NCBI GenBank assembly: GCA_020161395.1
Contig: JAIUOE010000002.1
Location: forward strand, 248,001 to 312,000
Length of the DNA stretch: 64,000 bases
Source: Bacteroidota bacterium
GTDB taxonomy: Bacteria; Bacteroidota; Ignavibacteria; Ignavibacteriales; Ignavibacteriaceae
Direction of reading: 5' to 3'
The position numbers were made by a program, and so were the translations under genes. Positions 8,238 through 16,640 of this stretch are shown piece after piece. Numbering within the stretch: position 1 is the stretch's first letter; every line of letters begins with the position of its first letter. The notes beneath the pieces were generated by a model. That model ran no database searches. It worked only from the letters and a program-made list of their open reading frames with translations, and had not been told where the DNA came from.

Positions 8238-9350
8238 CTATTGTGGCAATTCTACCGTAAAAAACATTGAAGTACCCTTGCCCGGGGCACTTTTACACCA
8301 AATTCTGCCGTTCAATTTTGTAATGAACTCGTAACACAGCGTCAAACCAATGCCGGTGCCGGCTTCATTTGCCGTTCCATGGCGGGAGCGAATTCCCGGT
8401 TTAAAGAGCTCTTTTTGAATCTCCTCGTCCATCCCGATCCCCTGATCGCTGATTCTAAAGACCGCATGATTTTTTTCCTCTCTTATCTCTATCTCAATCT
8501 GGCTTCCGGCTGGACTGAATTTAATCGCATTGGAAAGAAGATTGCGGATAACAGTTTTTATCATCTCCTCATCAGTATAAACAACTACAAGAGCATTCCC
8601 CGAGAAATCCACTTTGAGATTCTTCCCGATCAGTTGCCCTGCAAGTTCACCAACCACCAGGGTGGCGAGGTCATTTAAGAGTACCACATCTTTGCAGACT
8701 GAAAGTTTTCCGGTCTGACTTCTCGCCCAGTTTAATAAATTCGATAACAGGCCATAGGTTGATCTCGACACATTTTCAATCTGACTCAGGAAATAAAACC
8801 GCTGCTTCTCCTCGAGTGAGTTCATATCCTTCAATAACAGTTCGGAGAAAGAGATAAGAACATTGAACTGGTTCTTTAAATCGTGCGCAATAATCGAAAA
8901 GAATTTATCCTTTGTCGAGTTGAGTTCACCGAGCCGTTTGTTCATTTCCATAATTTTATCTTCAGCCTCGAGCCTCTCTTTGATGCTTCTGAGTACTGTA
9001 AGAATAGCGTTTTTCCCCCGAAAACTCACCATTGTCAGAGACATTTCAACCGGAACCGGATCCCCTGTTTTTCTCCTTAACAGCCGGGATGACACCACAG
9101 AATCGTGGGTCATAATCTTTTCAAGCTCTTCCGCATTCTCTATCTGCTCATCACAAAAAACAGTCGAGAAGTGTTTCCCGGTAATTTCTGATTTCTTAAA
9201 GCCGGTCGTCGACTCCCAAATATTGTTGACCTCGAGAATTTCTCCTGTCTGTCCGTCAATCAGCATGAGATAATCGAGCATCTCATTAAAAATCTCCCTG
9301 TAGCCGTCGGCTTCCTTTTCACCGGATTTTACCGGAGCGAATGAATCCAT
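8238..9350 (-). CDS. Cytoplasmic PAS-domain sensor histidine kinase
   Basis: The protein has 370 aa from the ATG at 9350. A PAS domain (about residues 15-125) precedes a HisKA dimerisation helix with the phosphoacceptor His in FFSIIAHDLKNQF (about residue 160). A HATPase domain follows with N (RNLLSNAIKFSP), G1 (DQGIGM) and G2 (GTGIGL) boxes. There is no membrane segment, so it senses an intracellular signal. No response regulator is adjacent. The start lies just after the TGA of the LOG gene (TGATAATG), so the two are probably translationally coupled. A TTG six bases further upstream is a less likely start. Confidence 0.9.
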   Translation of the reverse strand: MDSFAPVKSGEKEADGYREIFNEMLDYLMLIDGQTGEILEVNNIWESTTGFKKSEITGKHFSTVFCDEQIENAEELEKIMTHDSVVSSRLLRRKTGDPVPVEMSLTMVSFRGKNAILTVLRSIKERLEAEDKIMEMNKRLGELNSTKDKFFSIIAHDLKNQFNVLISFSELLLKDMNSLEEKQRFYFLSQIENVSRSTYGLLSNLLNWARSQTGKLSVCKDVVLLNDLATLVVGELAGQLIGKNLKVDFSGNALVVVYTDEEMIKTVIRNLLSNAIKFSPAGSQIEIEIREEKNHAVFRISDQGIGMDEEIQKELFKPGIRSRHGTANEAGTGIGLTLCYEFITKLNGRIWCKSAPGKGTSMFFTVELPQ

Positions 9351-9352
9351 TA

Positions 9353-9934
9353 TCAAACCAGAGCTTTATTTATATCGTCCTCACTCCACGAGTGGGAGTT
9401 ATCAATGGCATCATAAATTCTTTCGGAATTTTCCACCACGGTGTACATCTTCAAATGATCCCTCCCCAGAAAATCCTCACTCACTGTGTGCTCCATAAAT
9501 TCGAGCCATTTATCGTAAAAACTGTTTACATTTACAATCACCACAGGATTTGTGTAATGACCGAGTCGCTTCATCGTAAGAACCTGATAAAGTTCTTCCA
9601 TGGTACCACTTCCTCCCGGCAGCACGACTATTGCGACGCTTCCTTCAATCATTTTTAATTTCCGGCTCTCCATATCACCTGTCAGTTCAAGTGAGGAAAT
9701 GTCGTCTCTTCCCCATTCCAAATCCATCATAAACTCAGGAATTATTCCCGCCACTCTTCCACCTGCCGACAGGGCACCGTCAGATACAGCTCCCATCAGT
9801 CCGTGCCGCCCTCCTCCGTACACAAGAATATCATTGTGTGAAGCAATGGTCTCTCCCAGACGAAATGCATCCGAAAGGTAAACTGCCTTCGATTTGGTGC
9901 TTGAAGCACAGAAAACGGCTATTCTTCTATCCAT
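9353..9934 (-). CDS. LOG-family (TIGR00730) nucleotide 5'-monophosphate phosphoribohydrolase-like protein
   Basis: The protein has 193 aa from the ATG at 9934. It contains the Rossmann-type motif GGGRHGLMG and the hallmark PGGSGTMEE of the LOG/lysine-decarboxylase-like fold. Members cleave ribose phosphate from AMP or cytokinin nucleotides and are widespread in bacteria. The true substrate here is unknown. It is followed directly by the PAS histidine kinase and is divergent from the DUF4384-like gene. Confidence 0.88.
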   Translation of the reverse strand: MDRRIAVFCASSTKSKAVYLSDAFRLGETIASHNDILVYGGGRHGLMGAVSDGALSAGGRVAGIIPEFMMDLEWGRDDISSLELTGDMESRKLKMIEGSVAIVVLPGGSGTMEELYQVLTMKRLGHYTNPVVIVNVNSFYDKWLEFMEHTVSEDFLGRDHLKMYTVVENSERIYDAIDNSHSWSEDDINKALV

Positions 9935-10078
9935 CGATTTTATTAAATTCAAAATTGAAATATAGGTATTTCAAAAATTCCCGTAAACATAAAAATAAAT
10001 TATTGTCGTCACATCTGAAGAATGGTAAAATGTCTATATTTGCAGGAACTTATATGCATTTATTTAAGTAAAACCGAC

Positions 10079-10672
10079 ATGAAAACATCAAAATTAGTAA
10101 CAATTATAGCATTGTTCGTGGTTTTTGCCCTTTTTCCACAATCGCTGGTGAAGACAAAAGCCGGGATCCTCGTTTCATCAGGAAATGACCTGGTTAAACT
10201 GAAATCAAACTCCACACTAAAAATTGGAGATAAATACAGAATACTTCTTCAACCTGATTCCGGTGGATACGGTTACTATGTTCTCGTAAGCGGGAAAAGT
10301 GCCAAATCACTTTTTCTTGGAAGGGCGTATAAAAATCAGATACTTGCCTACCCCGGCAAGGGCGATTTTGTCAAATTCCCCTCAAAAGGCGATCACCAGC
10401 TCTTTCTGATCTATTCACTCAAGAAAATATCCGATATTGAATCGTTGTTTAAATCGAAGGATGAAGCGAAGGCGGATGATTTCCTGAAACTTGCGGGGAA
10501 AATTAAAAAGCAGACCAAGCAGAATGTTACAGATGATTCACAGGTCGATATCATCATCGCAGGAAATGCCAGAGGCAATCAGGATGTGCTCGACAAGGAT
10601 TTCCTGCAAAAAGTAAAACCCTTTGCAACAAAGGATATCCTTTTGCTGGAATACAAAATAAAAGTTAAATAA
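10079..10672 (+). CDS. Exported DUF4384-like protein
   Basis: The protein has 197 aa from the ATG at 10,079. A clear signal peptide (MKTSKLVTIIALFVVFALFPQS) is followed by a domain with LKIGDKYRILLQPDSGGYGYYVLV and FLGRAYKNQILAYPG, which resembles the DUF4384 beta-rich fold. In that family the domain is often found in secreted or membrane-bound signalling proteins. A charged second half shows nothing recognisable. The gene is divergent from the LOG gene and convergent with the next histidine kinase, whose stop is only 2 bases away. Confidence 0.7.
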   Translation: MKTSKLVTIIALFVVFALFPQSLVKTKAGILVSSGNDLVKLKSNSTLKIGDKYRILLQPDSGGYGYYVLVSGKSAKSLFLGRAYKNQILAYPGKGDFVKFPSKGDHQLFLIYSLKKISDIESLFKSKDEAKADDFLKLAGKIKKQTKQNVTDDSQVDIIIAGNARGNQDVLDKDFLQKVKPFATKDILLLEYKIKVK

Positions 10673-10674
10673 GT

Positions 10675-11820
10675 CTAAATCAGAGCAGGGATTTTGACAA
10701 AAAATTTGGAGCCGTTCCCCTCTTTGCTTTCAAAGTAGAGGTCGCCTCCATTCTTGAGCATGAATTCTTTTGACAGAATCAGACCAAGGCCTGTGCCCGA
10801 TTCCCCGTCTGTACCCTCACGCGAGACACGATATCCCAATCTAAACATCTTCCTCTGTGAGTCTTCGGAGATACCAATACCGCTGTCAGCCACAAACACA
10901 GTGACGAAACCTTCTTCGACTGTATGACCGACATGTACAACCCCGCCTTTTGGTGTAAACTTCAGTGCATTGGTAATCACATTCCTGATCACAGTGTCCA
11001 CCATGTTTGCATCTGCACACACGGAGAGCCTCTCATTCACAGAATTAATCATATTTATCTCTTTTTTGAGAATTTGTGACTCACACAATTTCAATATTCG
11101 TTCAATGGTCTCCTGAAGATCAAATGGGACAGGTTCAAAATCCATGTTGCCTGTGCGGAGTCTGCTCCATGCAAGAAGATTTTCGATGAGATTGTAAACA
11201 AGTTGAGCCGATTCATACATCCTCACAGAAAAATCACCCAGGTCTTCCTTGCTTATCTCTTCATAATATTTAGCGATATACTCGGAAAAACCGAGGAACC
11301 CGGTGAAGGGATTTTTAAGATCGTGGGCAATTAAGGCAAAGAACTTGTCCTTTGCCACATTCTGCTCTTCAAGTTCGAGGATAGTCCTCTCAAGGTCGTT
11401 TTCCGCCCCGTTTTTATGATCCGAAAGAGATGGTGGCGGGTTTTGAGCGAGGATTCTTTTATAGAGATTTAATCTTTTTTCAACCAGAAGATTATCTGCC
11501 GGAAAGACAAGATGATCAGACATCAATTCCCTCGAATGAGCGCTTAGCAGCCGCACTTCTGTCGATCCTGATACAAGCACAAGTAATTTCCCTGAGCCGG
11601 CTTTCCCGCTGAAGAAATTGAGCGCATCTTCAACCAGCCATGTGTCCTTGGTGAAAAAGATGAAAATCACCGATACACCGGCAAAACTCTGCGATTTATA
11701 GTTCGAATAAGTAAATGATTTTGCGGAAAACCCGCCCGGAGAAAGCAACTTTCCGAAAAGACTCATATCTATCAAGTCTTCGCCGATTATAACGGCAGAA
11801 TATTTTATCGTCTCTTCCAT
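10675..11820 (-). CDS. Cytoplasmic histidine kinase with degenerate receiver-like N terminus
   Basis: The protein has 381 aa. The first 125 residues have alternating hydrophobic strands (YSAVIIGED, SVIFIFF, KLLVLVSG) like a response-regulator fold, but I do not see a clear phosphoacceptor Asp with the usual surroundings, so it may be a pseudo-receiver. The kinase core is complete: H-box FFALIAHDLKNPFTGF (His about 170), N-box RNVITNALKFTP, G1 DSGIGI and G2 GTGLGL. It resembles the other kinase at 8,238-9,350 in its core, with a different input domain. No membrane segment and no paired regulator are seen. Confidence 0.88.
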   Translation of the reverse strand: MEETIKYSAVIIGEDLIDMSLFGKLLSPGGFSAKSFTYSNYKSQSFAGVSVIFIFFTKDTWLVEDALNFFSGKAGSGKLLVLVSGSTEVRLLSAHSRELMSDHLVFPADNLLVEKRLNLYKRILAQNPPPSLSDHKNGAENDLERTILELEEQNVAKDKFFALIAHDLKNPFTGFLGFSEYIAKYYEEISKEDLGDFSVRMYESAQLVYNLIENLLAWSRLRTGNMDFEPVPFDLQETIERILKLCESQILKKEINMINSVNERLSVCADANMVDTVIRNVITNALKFTPKGGVVHVGHTVEEGFVTVFVADSGIGISEDSQRKMFRLGYRVSREGTDGESGTGLGLILSKEFMLKNGGDLYFESKEGNGSKFFVKIPALI

Positions 11821-12050
11821 AAGTATCTTTTGAGCGGCATTCCGGATTCTATGAAAATTTTGTGATTAATGGAAACGAAAATATAAAAAACAATCACATA
11901 ATTGTGTAATTTAAGACCGGGAGAGTAATTATTTCAATATGTTTTTTGCGACATCTCAAATTTTAAAAGTGAATGCAGAATTATTTGTAGATTTAAGCCA
12001 TGGTTTTCTATTTAGTTTTGTATTGAATCAGTGAATAGAAATTATTTTAA

Positions 12051-12080
12051 TTTACACTTGCTGTTAACTAAATTTATTAT
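12051..12080 (+). promoter_or_regulatory. Candidate promoter of the toxin-antitoxin pair
   Basis: TTTACA is followed 17-18 bases later by TTATTAT, ending about 10 bases before the toxin ATG. A GTTAAC palindrome lies between the two elements, where an antitoxin HTH could bind for autoregulation. There is almost no room for a ribosome site, so the toxin may be poorly translated. This is a pattern match only. Confidence 0.35.
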
Positions 12081-12089
12081 ATATTTCAG

Positions 12090-12425
12090 ATGGAAATTTT
12101 ATTTAGTTCGACCAAACTACAAAAATTGGCTAATGATCACAAAAAATGCCAAAAAGAATTGGGAGCTGTCGGTGCAAAAAGATTCAACATGCGCATGTTG
12201 GATTTAAGAGATGCAATTTCTCTCGAGGACCTCAGAAATGCTCCAGGGCGGTTCCATGAATTGAAGGGAAATCGAAAAGGGCAATGGAGTTGCGACTTGG
12301 ATCATCCATATCGATTAATTTTTGAACCGGTTGAAAAGCCAATCCCAACTGTTGAGTCAGGTGCTTACATCTGGGCTCAAATAAAGAAAATTAAAATAAT
12401 TGAAATTGTTGACTATCATGACTAA
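12090..12425 (+). CDS. higB: HigB/RelE-like toxin
   Basis: The protein has 111 aa. It has the RelE/ParE-superfamily layout: a basic helical first half, then LNGNRKGQWS-type segment (ELKGNRKGQWSCDLDHPYRLIFEP), the strand pair that carries the catalytic basic residues in HigB-type mRNA interferases. The last residues overlap the antitoxin gene by 8 bases. The toxin comes first, as in higBA. The family predicts ribosome-dependent mRNA cleavage, though activity cannot be judged from sequence. Confidence 0.8.
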   Translation: MEILFSSTKLQKLANDHKKCQKELGAVGAKRFNMRMLDLRDAISLEDLRNAPGRFHELKGNRKGQWSCDLDHPYRLIFEPVEKPIPTVESGAYIWAQIKKIKIIEIVDYHD

Positions 12426-13515
12426 AGAACTTAAAAATCAGTATTTCCCACAGATTGCTTTCCATCCGGGTGAGACTTTAGCTGAAAAGCTGGAAGAACT
12501 TAAGATGAGTAACAAAGAATTTGCCATTCGAACCGGTAAACCTGAAAAAACTATTACAGCTATTATCAATGGTGAGAGTTCGGTTACTCCGGATATGGCA
12601 GTCATTTTCGAAAATGTACTTAAGATACCCGCTCATTTTTGGATGGCCAAACAACGGCATTTTGATGAATTCAAAGCCCGTGAAAAAAGAAATGAGCTTC
12701 TAAAAGACAGTTTTTCGTGGATGAGAAAATTTCCCGTAAACGAGATGATAAAAAAAGGATGGTTCCCCGAGGTCAAAACTACAGAGGGTAAAACAGCCGC
12801 CCTGCTTAATTTTTTTGCGGTTTCATCGAAATCTGCGTGGGAAAACTACTATCTGAATCAAGAACTCAAAATTGCATTTAGAATTTCGCTTTCTCATTCG
12901 AAGGAACCATACGCTATTTCAGCCTGGTTACGAAAAGGAGAGATAGAAGCAGAAAAGTTGCCATCATTCGAGTTTTCATCAGGAAAATTGAAATCAACAC
13001 TCCCGGAATTAAAAAAACTAATGGCAGATCACCCCGACGACTTTTTCGATAAATTAAGAGAGTTGTTACTCTCCTCAGGTGTTAAACTGGTCTGCACTCC
13101 TTGTTTGCCAAAAGCTCCGATAAATGGTGCGACCCGATGGTTGGCTGGAGATACTCCATTAATTCAAATATCGGGCAGGTATAAAAGAAATGATATTTTT
13201 TGGTTTACGATTTTCCATGAAATTGGACATATTCTGCTCCATGGGAAAAAGGATATTTTCCTGGAGAATACCGATTTTCAGGATAAAGAGAAAGAGGAAG
13301 AAGCAGACAATTTTGCTATAAAATGGACGCTGACAAAAGAGCAGGAGAAAGAAGTCCTCGCCGATTTACCTCTAACAACTGGGAAAATTTGTGAATATGC
13401 CGTAAAATTTGGCACTCATCCTGCAATCATTGTTGGTCGCCTGCAACACGAAGGATTTATCAACCATAATGTTGGTGCAAATTTAATTGTACCGATACAT
13501 ATTGGACAAATATAA
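12418..13515 (+). CDS. higA: HigA-type antitoxin fused to an ImmA/IrrE metallopeptidase domain
   Basis: The protein has 365 aa from the ATG at 12,418, which overlaps the toxin stop. An XRE/HigA helix-turn-helix lies at about residues 20-75 (FHPGETLAEKLEELKMS, RTGKPEKTITAIINGE). A middle linker leads to an ImmA/IrrE-type zinc protease domain with FHEIGHILLHG (HEXXH about 267-271) and a downstream acidic EEEADNFA segment that supplies the third ligand. ImmA-type proteases cleave repressors, so the fusion may tie antitoxin stability to a signal. This architecture is known for long HigA antitoxins. The in-frame TTG upstream is rejected. Confidence 0.85.
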   Translation: MTKELKNQYFPQIAFHPGETLAEKLEELKMSNKEFAIRTGKPEKTITAIINGESSVTPDMAVIFENVLKIPAHFWMAKQRHFDEFKAREKRNELLKDSFSWMRKFPVNEMIKKGWFPEVKTTEGKTAALLNFFAVSSKSAWENYYLNQELKIAFRISLSHSKEPYAISAWLRKGEIEAEKLPSFEFSSGKLKSTLPELKKLMADHPDDFFDKLRELLLSSGVKLVCTPCLPKAPINGATRWLAGDTPLIQISGRYKRNDIFWFTIFHEIGHILLHGKKDIFLENTDFQDKEKEEEADNFAIKWTLTKEQEKEVLADLPLTTGKICEYAVKFGTHPAIIVGRLQHEGFINHNVGANLIVPIHIGQI

Positions 13516-13543
13516 AACCTGACAAAATCAAGAGAAAGAAAAA

Positions 13544-13639
13544 ATGCCGGCTCCGGAAATTAAATTTTGGGATGAAATCAAAAAGAACGAAAAATTGACG
13601 GGCATTCGTTGTCTGAAGATAGATAGAGATGAAGTTTAA
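13544..13639 (+). CDS. Possible 31-aa small protein or gene remnant
   Basis: A short frame (MPAPEIKFWDEIKK...KIDRDEV) begins 28 bases after the antitoxin stop, with AGAGAAAG upstream of its ATG. It has no recognisable family. It may be a remnant at the edge of the toxin-antitoxin insertion. The next 140 bases (13,640-13,781) show nothing I can assign. Confidence 0.3.
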   Translation: MPAPEIKFWDEIKKNEKLTGIRCLKIDRDEV

Positions 13640-13781
13640 GCTTTAAAGAATAAGGATTCAGTTTTTTGCTTTTGACATTTGATTTTTGAATACGGTGTCG
13701 ACTTCATTAAGAGTTGGAAGTTTGGATGAAAAGCCATCCAATTGTATCTGTCTGCAGAGCAATTTCCTGCCCGTCGTTTAT

Positions 13782-14225
13782 CTAAATTTTTACAGTGTGA
13801 TTGTAAGTATCCAGCTCATCCTGCAGGTCATTGATTTGCCCTGTAAGCGAATCAATTTCCTTCTGGACAAAAATACTGTCCATTTGGGCTGATCTGATCT
13901 CTTCCTGGCTTGTTCCGTCAAACCGGTTCTTGACAAAAGATCTTCCCTCGAATGTGTCCACTTCTTTCAAAAATGACACTATTGCCTTCAACTCGCTCAG
14001 TCTAAAAATTTTATTAGCCACAGAGCTGTTCAACCGGGCTATATCTGTTTTAATTTCTATAAGTTTATTGGTCAGCTCCAACAGATCAGCATACTGTTTG
14101 CGTACATCCCATTTGCTCACATTATTATTTTGAACAATGTTTTCGGATTCTATCCTCCTTTTCACATCATTTATTTTTGTGATGATGGTGTTTTTTTCTT
14201 TCAGCAATTTTGCAAGTGTTTTCAT
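13782..14225 (-). CDS. Coiled-coil DIP1984/DUF6847-like protein
   Basis: The protein has 147 aa and is almost wholly helical and charged. Its layout matches the DIP1984 family (sometimes annotated septicolysin-like): an N-terminal helix (LAKLLKEKNTIITKINDVKRRI), a second helix with LLELTNKLIEIKTDIARLNS, then LSELKAIVSFLKE, and a final helix ending in DELDTYNHTVKI. The family has no established function. A hydrophilic, soluble protein is predicted. The gene stands alone, divergent from the small 54-aa gene. Confidence 0.65.
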   Translation of the reverse strand: MKTLAKLLKEKNTIITKINDVKRRIESENIVQNNNVSKWDVRKQYADLLELTNKLIEIKTDIARLNSSVANKIFRLSELKAIVSFLKEVDTFEGRSFVKNRFDGTSQEEIRSAQMDSIFVQKEIDSLTGQINDLQDELDTYNHTVKI

Positions 14226-14428
14226 CTTGGTTCCTGTAATATTTTGTTTTTACCAACTGCGTTCCCGCTTAAAACTTATTCCTTTGAAGTATGTGGCAGG
14301 TTCCGGACTGCCCGGCTACCGTCATCTGAATTAGTAGAGTAAAATTAAATTGAGTTTTCCGGAAATCCTCCAATAAATCACTTTATTTTAATAAATATAT
14401 GTAAGGTTTTTGATACAGCGAAGAGGGT

Positions 14429-14593
14429 ATGCTTGATAGATTCTTTTTGAACGGAGATTGGATACCCTTAAATGCTGTCGAGATAGCTGAAGCAGGCGAA
14501 GGTTTTGTTGTTGTAAAGGTAAACGAAGGCACCGAATATCTGAACCTGCTGGCTCCCGAAAAGGGAGAGCAAATTATTAAGTCCGGCAAGTAA
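14429..14593 (+). CDS. Small 54-aa hypothetical protein beside the attachment site
   Basis: The frame reads MLDRFFLNGDWIPLNAVEIA... to IIKSGK and has an excellent ribosome site (AAGAGGGT just before ATG). The antisense frame over the same bases has low-complexity composition and is a shadow. The protein is acidic and beta-like, with no family I recognise. It ends 18 bases before a bidirectional terminator and so lies in the chromosome, just outside the prophage. Confidence 0.6.
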   Translation: MLDRFFLNGDWIPLNAVEIAEAGEGFVVVKVNEGTEYLNLLAPEKGEQIIKSGK

Positions 14594-14610
14594 TCACCCG
14601 ATTTAAAAAC

Positions 14611-14657
14611 AAAAAACCCTGCAACAATTTATATAATAAAGAGTTACAGGGTTTTTT
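14611..14657. terminator. Bidirectional terminator, original downstream flank of tRNA-Ala
   Basis: AAAAAACCCTG at 14,611-14,621 pairs perfectly with CAGGGTTTTTT at 14,647-14,657. It can end the 54-aa gene (plus) and would have ended the tRNA-Ala transcript (minus) before the prophage entered. Confidence 0.8.
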
Positions 14658-14658
14658 C

Positions 14659-14710
<52 letters not shown>

Positions 14711-14742
14711 AATAACCCATACAGCTTAACAACTTAACTGTT

Positions 14743-14765
14743 ACTGTGCTATTTTTGTGCTAATA
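14743..14765. promoter_or_regulatory. Left integrase arm-type site
   Basis: ACTGTGCTATTTTTGTGCTA at 14,743-14,762 occurs again, base for base, at 38,058-38,077 near the other end of the prophage. TTTGTGCTAATA (14,754-14,765) also occurs inverted at 38,118-38,129. Repeats flanking the core in this way are typical arm binding sites of lambda-type integrases. They lie just ahead of the integrase ATG, so integrase may also autoregulate. Confidence 0.7.
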
Positions 14766-14792
14766 TTTTGATGTAACATAAGGTACATCATA

Positions 14793-15839
14793 ATGAAACT
14801 TTCAAAGCGTGCATCAAATGGAATGTATTATATAACCTACATTCAGGATGGTAAGCAAGTAAGATTTTCAACAAAAACATCTAATCAAAAAATTGCCAAT
14901 GAAATATTTAAAAAATTTCAGACTGGTAATTATATACCAACCGTTGAATTAAAAAAGGAATCCGTAACTACTAAAAAAAATACAGTTCATTATTTGGTGT
15001 TTCAGTATCTGAAATATGCTGAAAAACATTTCACCAGTGAAACAATGGTATCTGTAAAATCTCATATGAAAACCTTATTAAATAAGACTCCCCAAAATAT
15101 GGATATAACTGATTTAACCTTTCAAAAACTGAATGAGATTGTAAATAATCAGTGTTCACCATATCAATCCCTTTTATGCAGGAATTATCTGAACATGCTT
15201 TTTAACTGGTTAATCGACAATGGATATTTTACTGGTGTTAATCCAGTTGCTAAAATTAAAAAACCAAAGATAGTTCAAAAGTTACCTTGTTATATTGGTG
15301 TGCCTGAACTTGAATTAATCTTGAATGAAACTAAAAATCTAAATTTTGATATTAGATCATTAACATTTGATATCACTCTTTTTGCATTTTACACAGGAAT
15401 GCGACTTAATGAAATTACATCATTGCAGTGGAATCAAGTTAATTTTGATACTGGAACAATTAAACTCGATAACCAGACTTCAAAAACAAAGAGTGGTAAG
15501 GTTAGAGTAATACCGATTTCATCTAAAATTTTACCAATGTTACTACATCGGTATGAAAATAGATCACTGGATACCATGGTATTTAATCATTCATTTAGCA
15601 CTAAAAATTTTAATGACCTTATATCTAAAAATTTTAAAAAGTGCATCAAAAGACTTCCCCAACTGAATCAAAAAATACATTTTCATACCCTTAGACATAG
15701 CTTTGCATCCCAACTAATATTACATAATGTAAATCTGCTGGTAGTAAGTAAGTTGATGGGTCACAGTAAACTTTCAACAACTTTAGTATATGCACATGTA
15801 CAAGATAATTTGTTAACCGATGCAATAAACACACTATAA
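14793..15839 (+). CDS. int: Tyrosine-recombinase integrase
   Basis: The protein has 348 aa. An N-terminal arm-binding/SAM-like region (about residues 1-165) precedes the catalytic domain. Visible active-site residues are Arg204 (GMRLNE), the beta-hairpin Lys in TKSGKVR, His298 and Arg301 (HTLRHS), His324 (GHSK) and Tyr333 (VYAHV). It recombines the attP core with the tRNA-Ala gene. It is the only clear rightward gene together with the next one, and sits 83 bases from attL. No excisionase was recognised; the RHH protein at the other end is a candidate. Confidence 0.95.
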   Translation: MKLSKRASNGMYYITYIQDGKQVRFSTKTSNQKIANEIFKKFQTGNYIPTVELKKESVTTKKNTVHYLVFQYLKYAEKHFTSETMVSVKSHMKTLLNKTPQNMDITDLTFQKLNEIVNNQCSPYQSLLCRNYLNMLFNWLIDNGYFTGVNPVAKIKKPKIVQKLPCYIGVPELELILNETKNLNFDIRSLTFDITLFAFYTGMRLNEITSLQWNQVNFDTGTIKLDNQTSKTKSGKVRVIPISSKILPMLLHRYENRSLDTMVFNHSFSTKNFNDLISKNFKKCIKRLPQLNQKIHFHTLRHSFASQLILHNVNLLVVSKLMGHSKLSTTLVYAHVQDNLLTDAINTL

Positions 15840-15880
15840 ACTCTGAAAGGATATAATTATATGTAAAAAAGGAATTTCAT

Positions 15881-16366
15881 ATGAATAACAATAAAATTGC
15901 CATGATAATAATGGCTGTGTTAACCGTACTAATTGTTTGTTATTTTATATTCAAACCAGTTGATAAACCTGAAACAGTTTACATTAAGGGAAAAGATTCA
16001 GTAGTAACCAAATCAGATACTGTAATCCAGTTCGTACCTAAATTTATCGTAACGGAAAAAATCATTAGTGACACCGTACATATTACCCACTTCCAAACTG
16101 ATTCCAGCATTGTCCGTGATACTGTGATACAAAATATGGATACAGTAATTGCCACTATTACCACCTATCCAAAGGTAGATAGTTTGAAATATAATTTGGA
16201 TTTACGATTATCTGAAAGATTAACTACTATCCATGATAGTATCTGGATCACTAGAGTGGATACTGTAAAAACTTATAAAAACACACAGGATTGGTGGGAT
16301 ACATATATTGTTGGAACATTAACCACAGTAATTATTGCTGTAATTGCATTTTTTGGATTAAAATAG
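15881..16366 (+). CDS. Two-transmembrane phage protein with DTV repeats
   Basis: The protein has 161 aa. Hydrophobic segments lie at both ends (about residues 6-24 and 140-158). Between them is an extended hydrophilic region with recurring DTV units (KSDTVIQF, ISDTVHIT, VRDTVIQN, MDTVIATI, RVDTVKTY). It follows the integrase by 41 bases on the same strand and would be expressed in the lysogen. A superinfection-exclusion or spanin-like role is possible, but nothing proves either. I do not recognise a family. Confidence 0.6.
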   Translation: MNNNKIAMIIMAVLTVLIVCYFIFKPVDKPETVYIKGKDSVVTKSDTVIQFVPKFIVTEKIISDTVHITHFQTDSSIVRDTVIQNMDTVIATITTYPKVDSLKYNLDLRLSERLTTIHDSIWITRVDTVKTYKNTQDWWDTYIVGTLTTVIIAVIAFFGLK

Positions 16367-16397
16367 TAATTTTGTTATTTTAGTCAAAAAAAATGAC

Positions 16398-16432
16398 TTC
16401 GTAGGAAGCCCTACAACGAACGATCTTTTTTT
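16398..16432 (+). terminator. Probable terminator of the int transcript
   Basis: TTCG...GTAGG pairs with CCTAC...CGAA around an AAGC loop (16,398-16,420), followed five bases later by seven T. The rest of 16,433-16,598 has weaker pairings (AGACA with TGTCT) but no gene. Confidence 0.5.
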
Positions 16433-16598
16433 AGACATAGTAAACCATGCCTAAAATATGTGTGTCTTTTAGGATTGTTCCTATGCAATCTGGGTGGATT
16501 TTAAGATAAAAATATTAAAAGTACAACTATAAATTATCTATGTTTTATGTAAATATATAAAAGGTTAAAAATAAGATAATAATCTTATAAAAAATAAA

Positions 16599-16632
16599 AA
16601 GCACACCTTAAAATTAATTAAAATGTGCCTTT
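16599..16632 (-). terminator. Terminator of the tail gene block
   Basis: An AT-rich hairpin (AGCACACCTTAAAA pairing imperfectly with TTTTAAATGTGCCT-type arm) lies directly after the tail-tip stop. On the minus strand it is followed by TTTTTATTTTTT. It would stop leftward late transcription before it reaches int. Confidence 0.6.
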
Positions 16633-16640
16633 TGAGGGAT

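Noticed and set aside
14383-14589. 68-aa minus-strand frame rich in Ser, Pro and Phe
   Set aside because: It is antisense to a 54-aa frame that has a strong ribosome site and normal composition.
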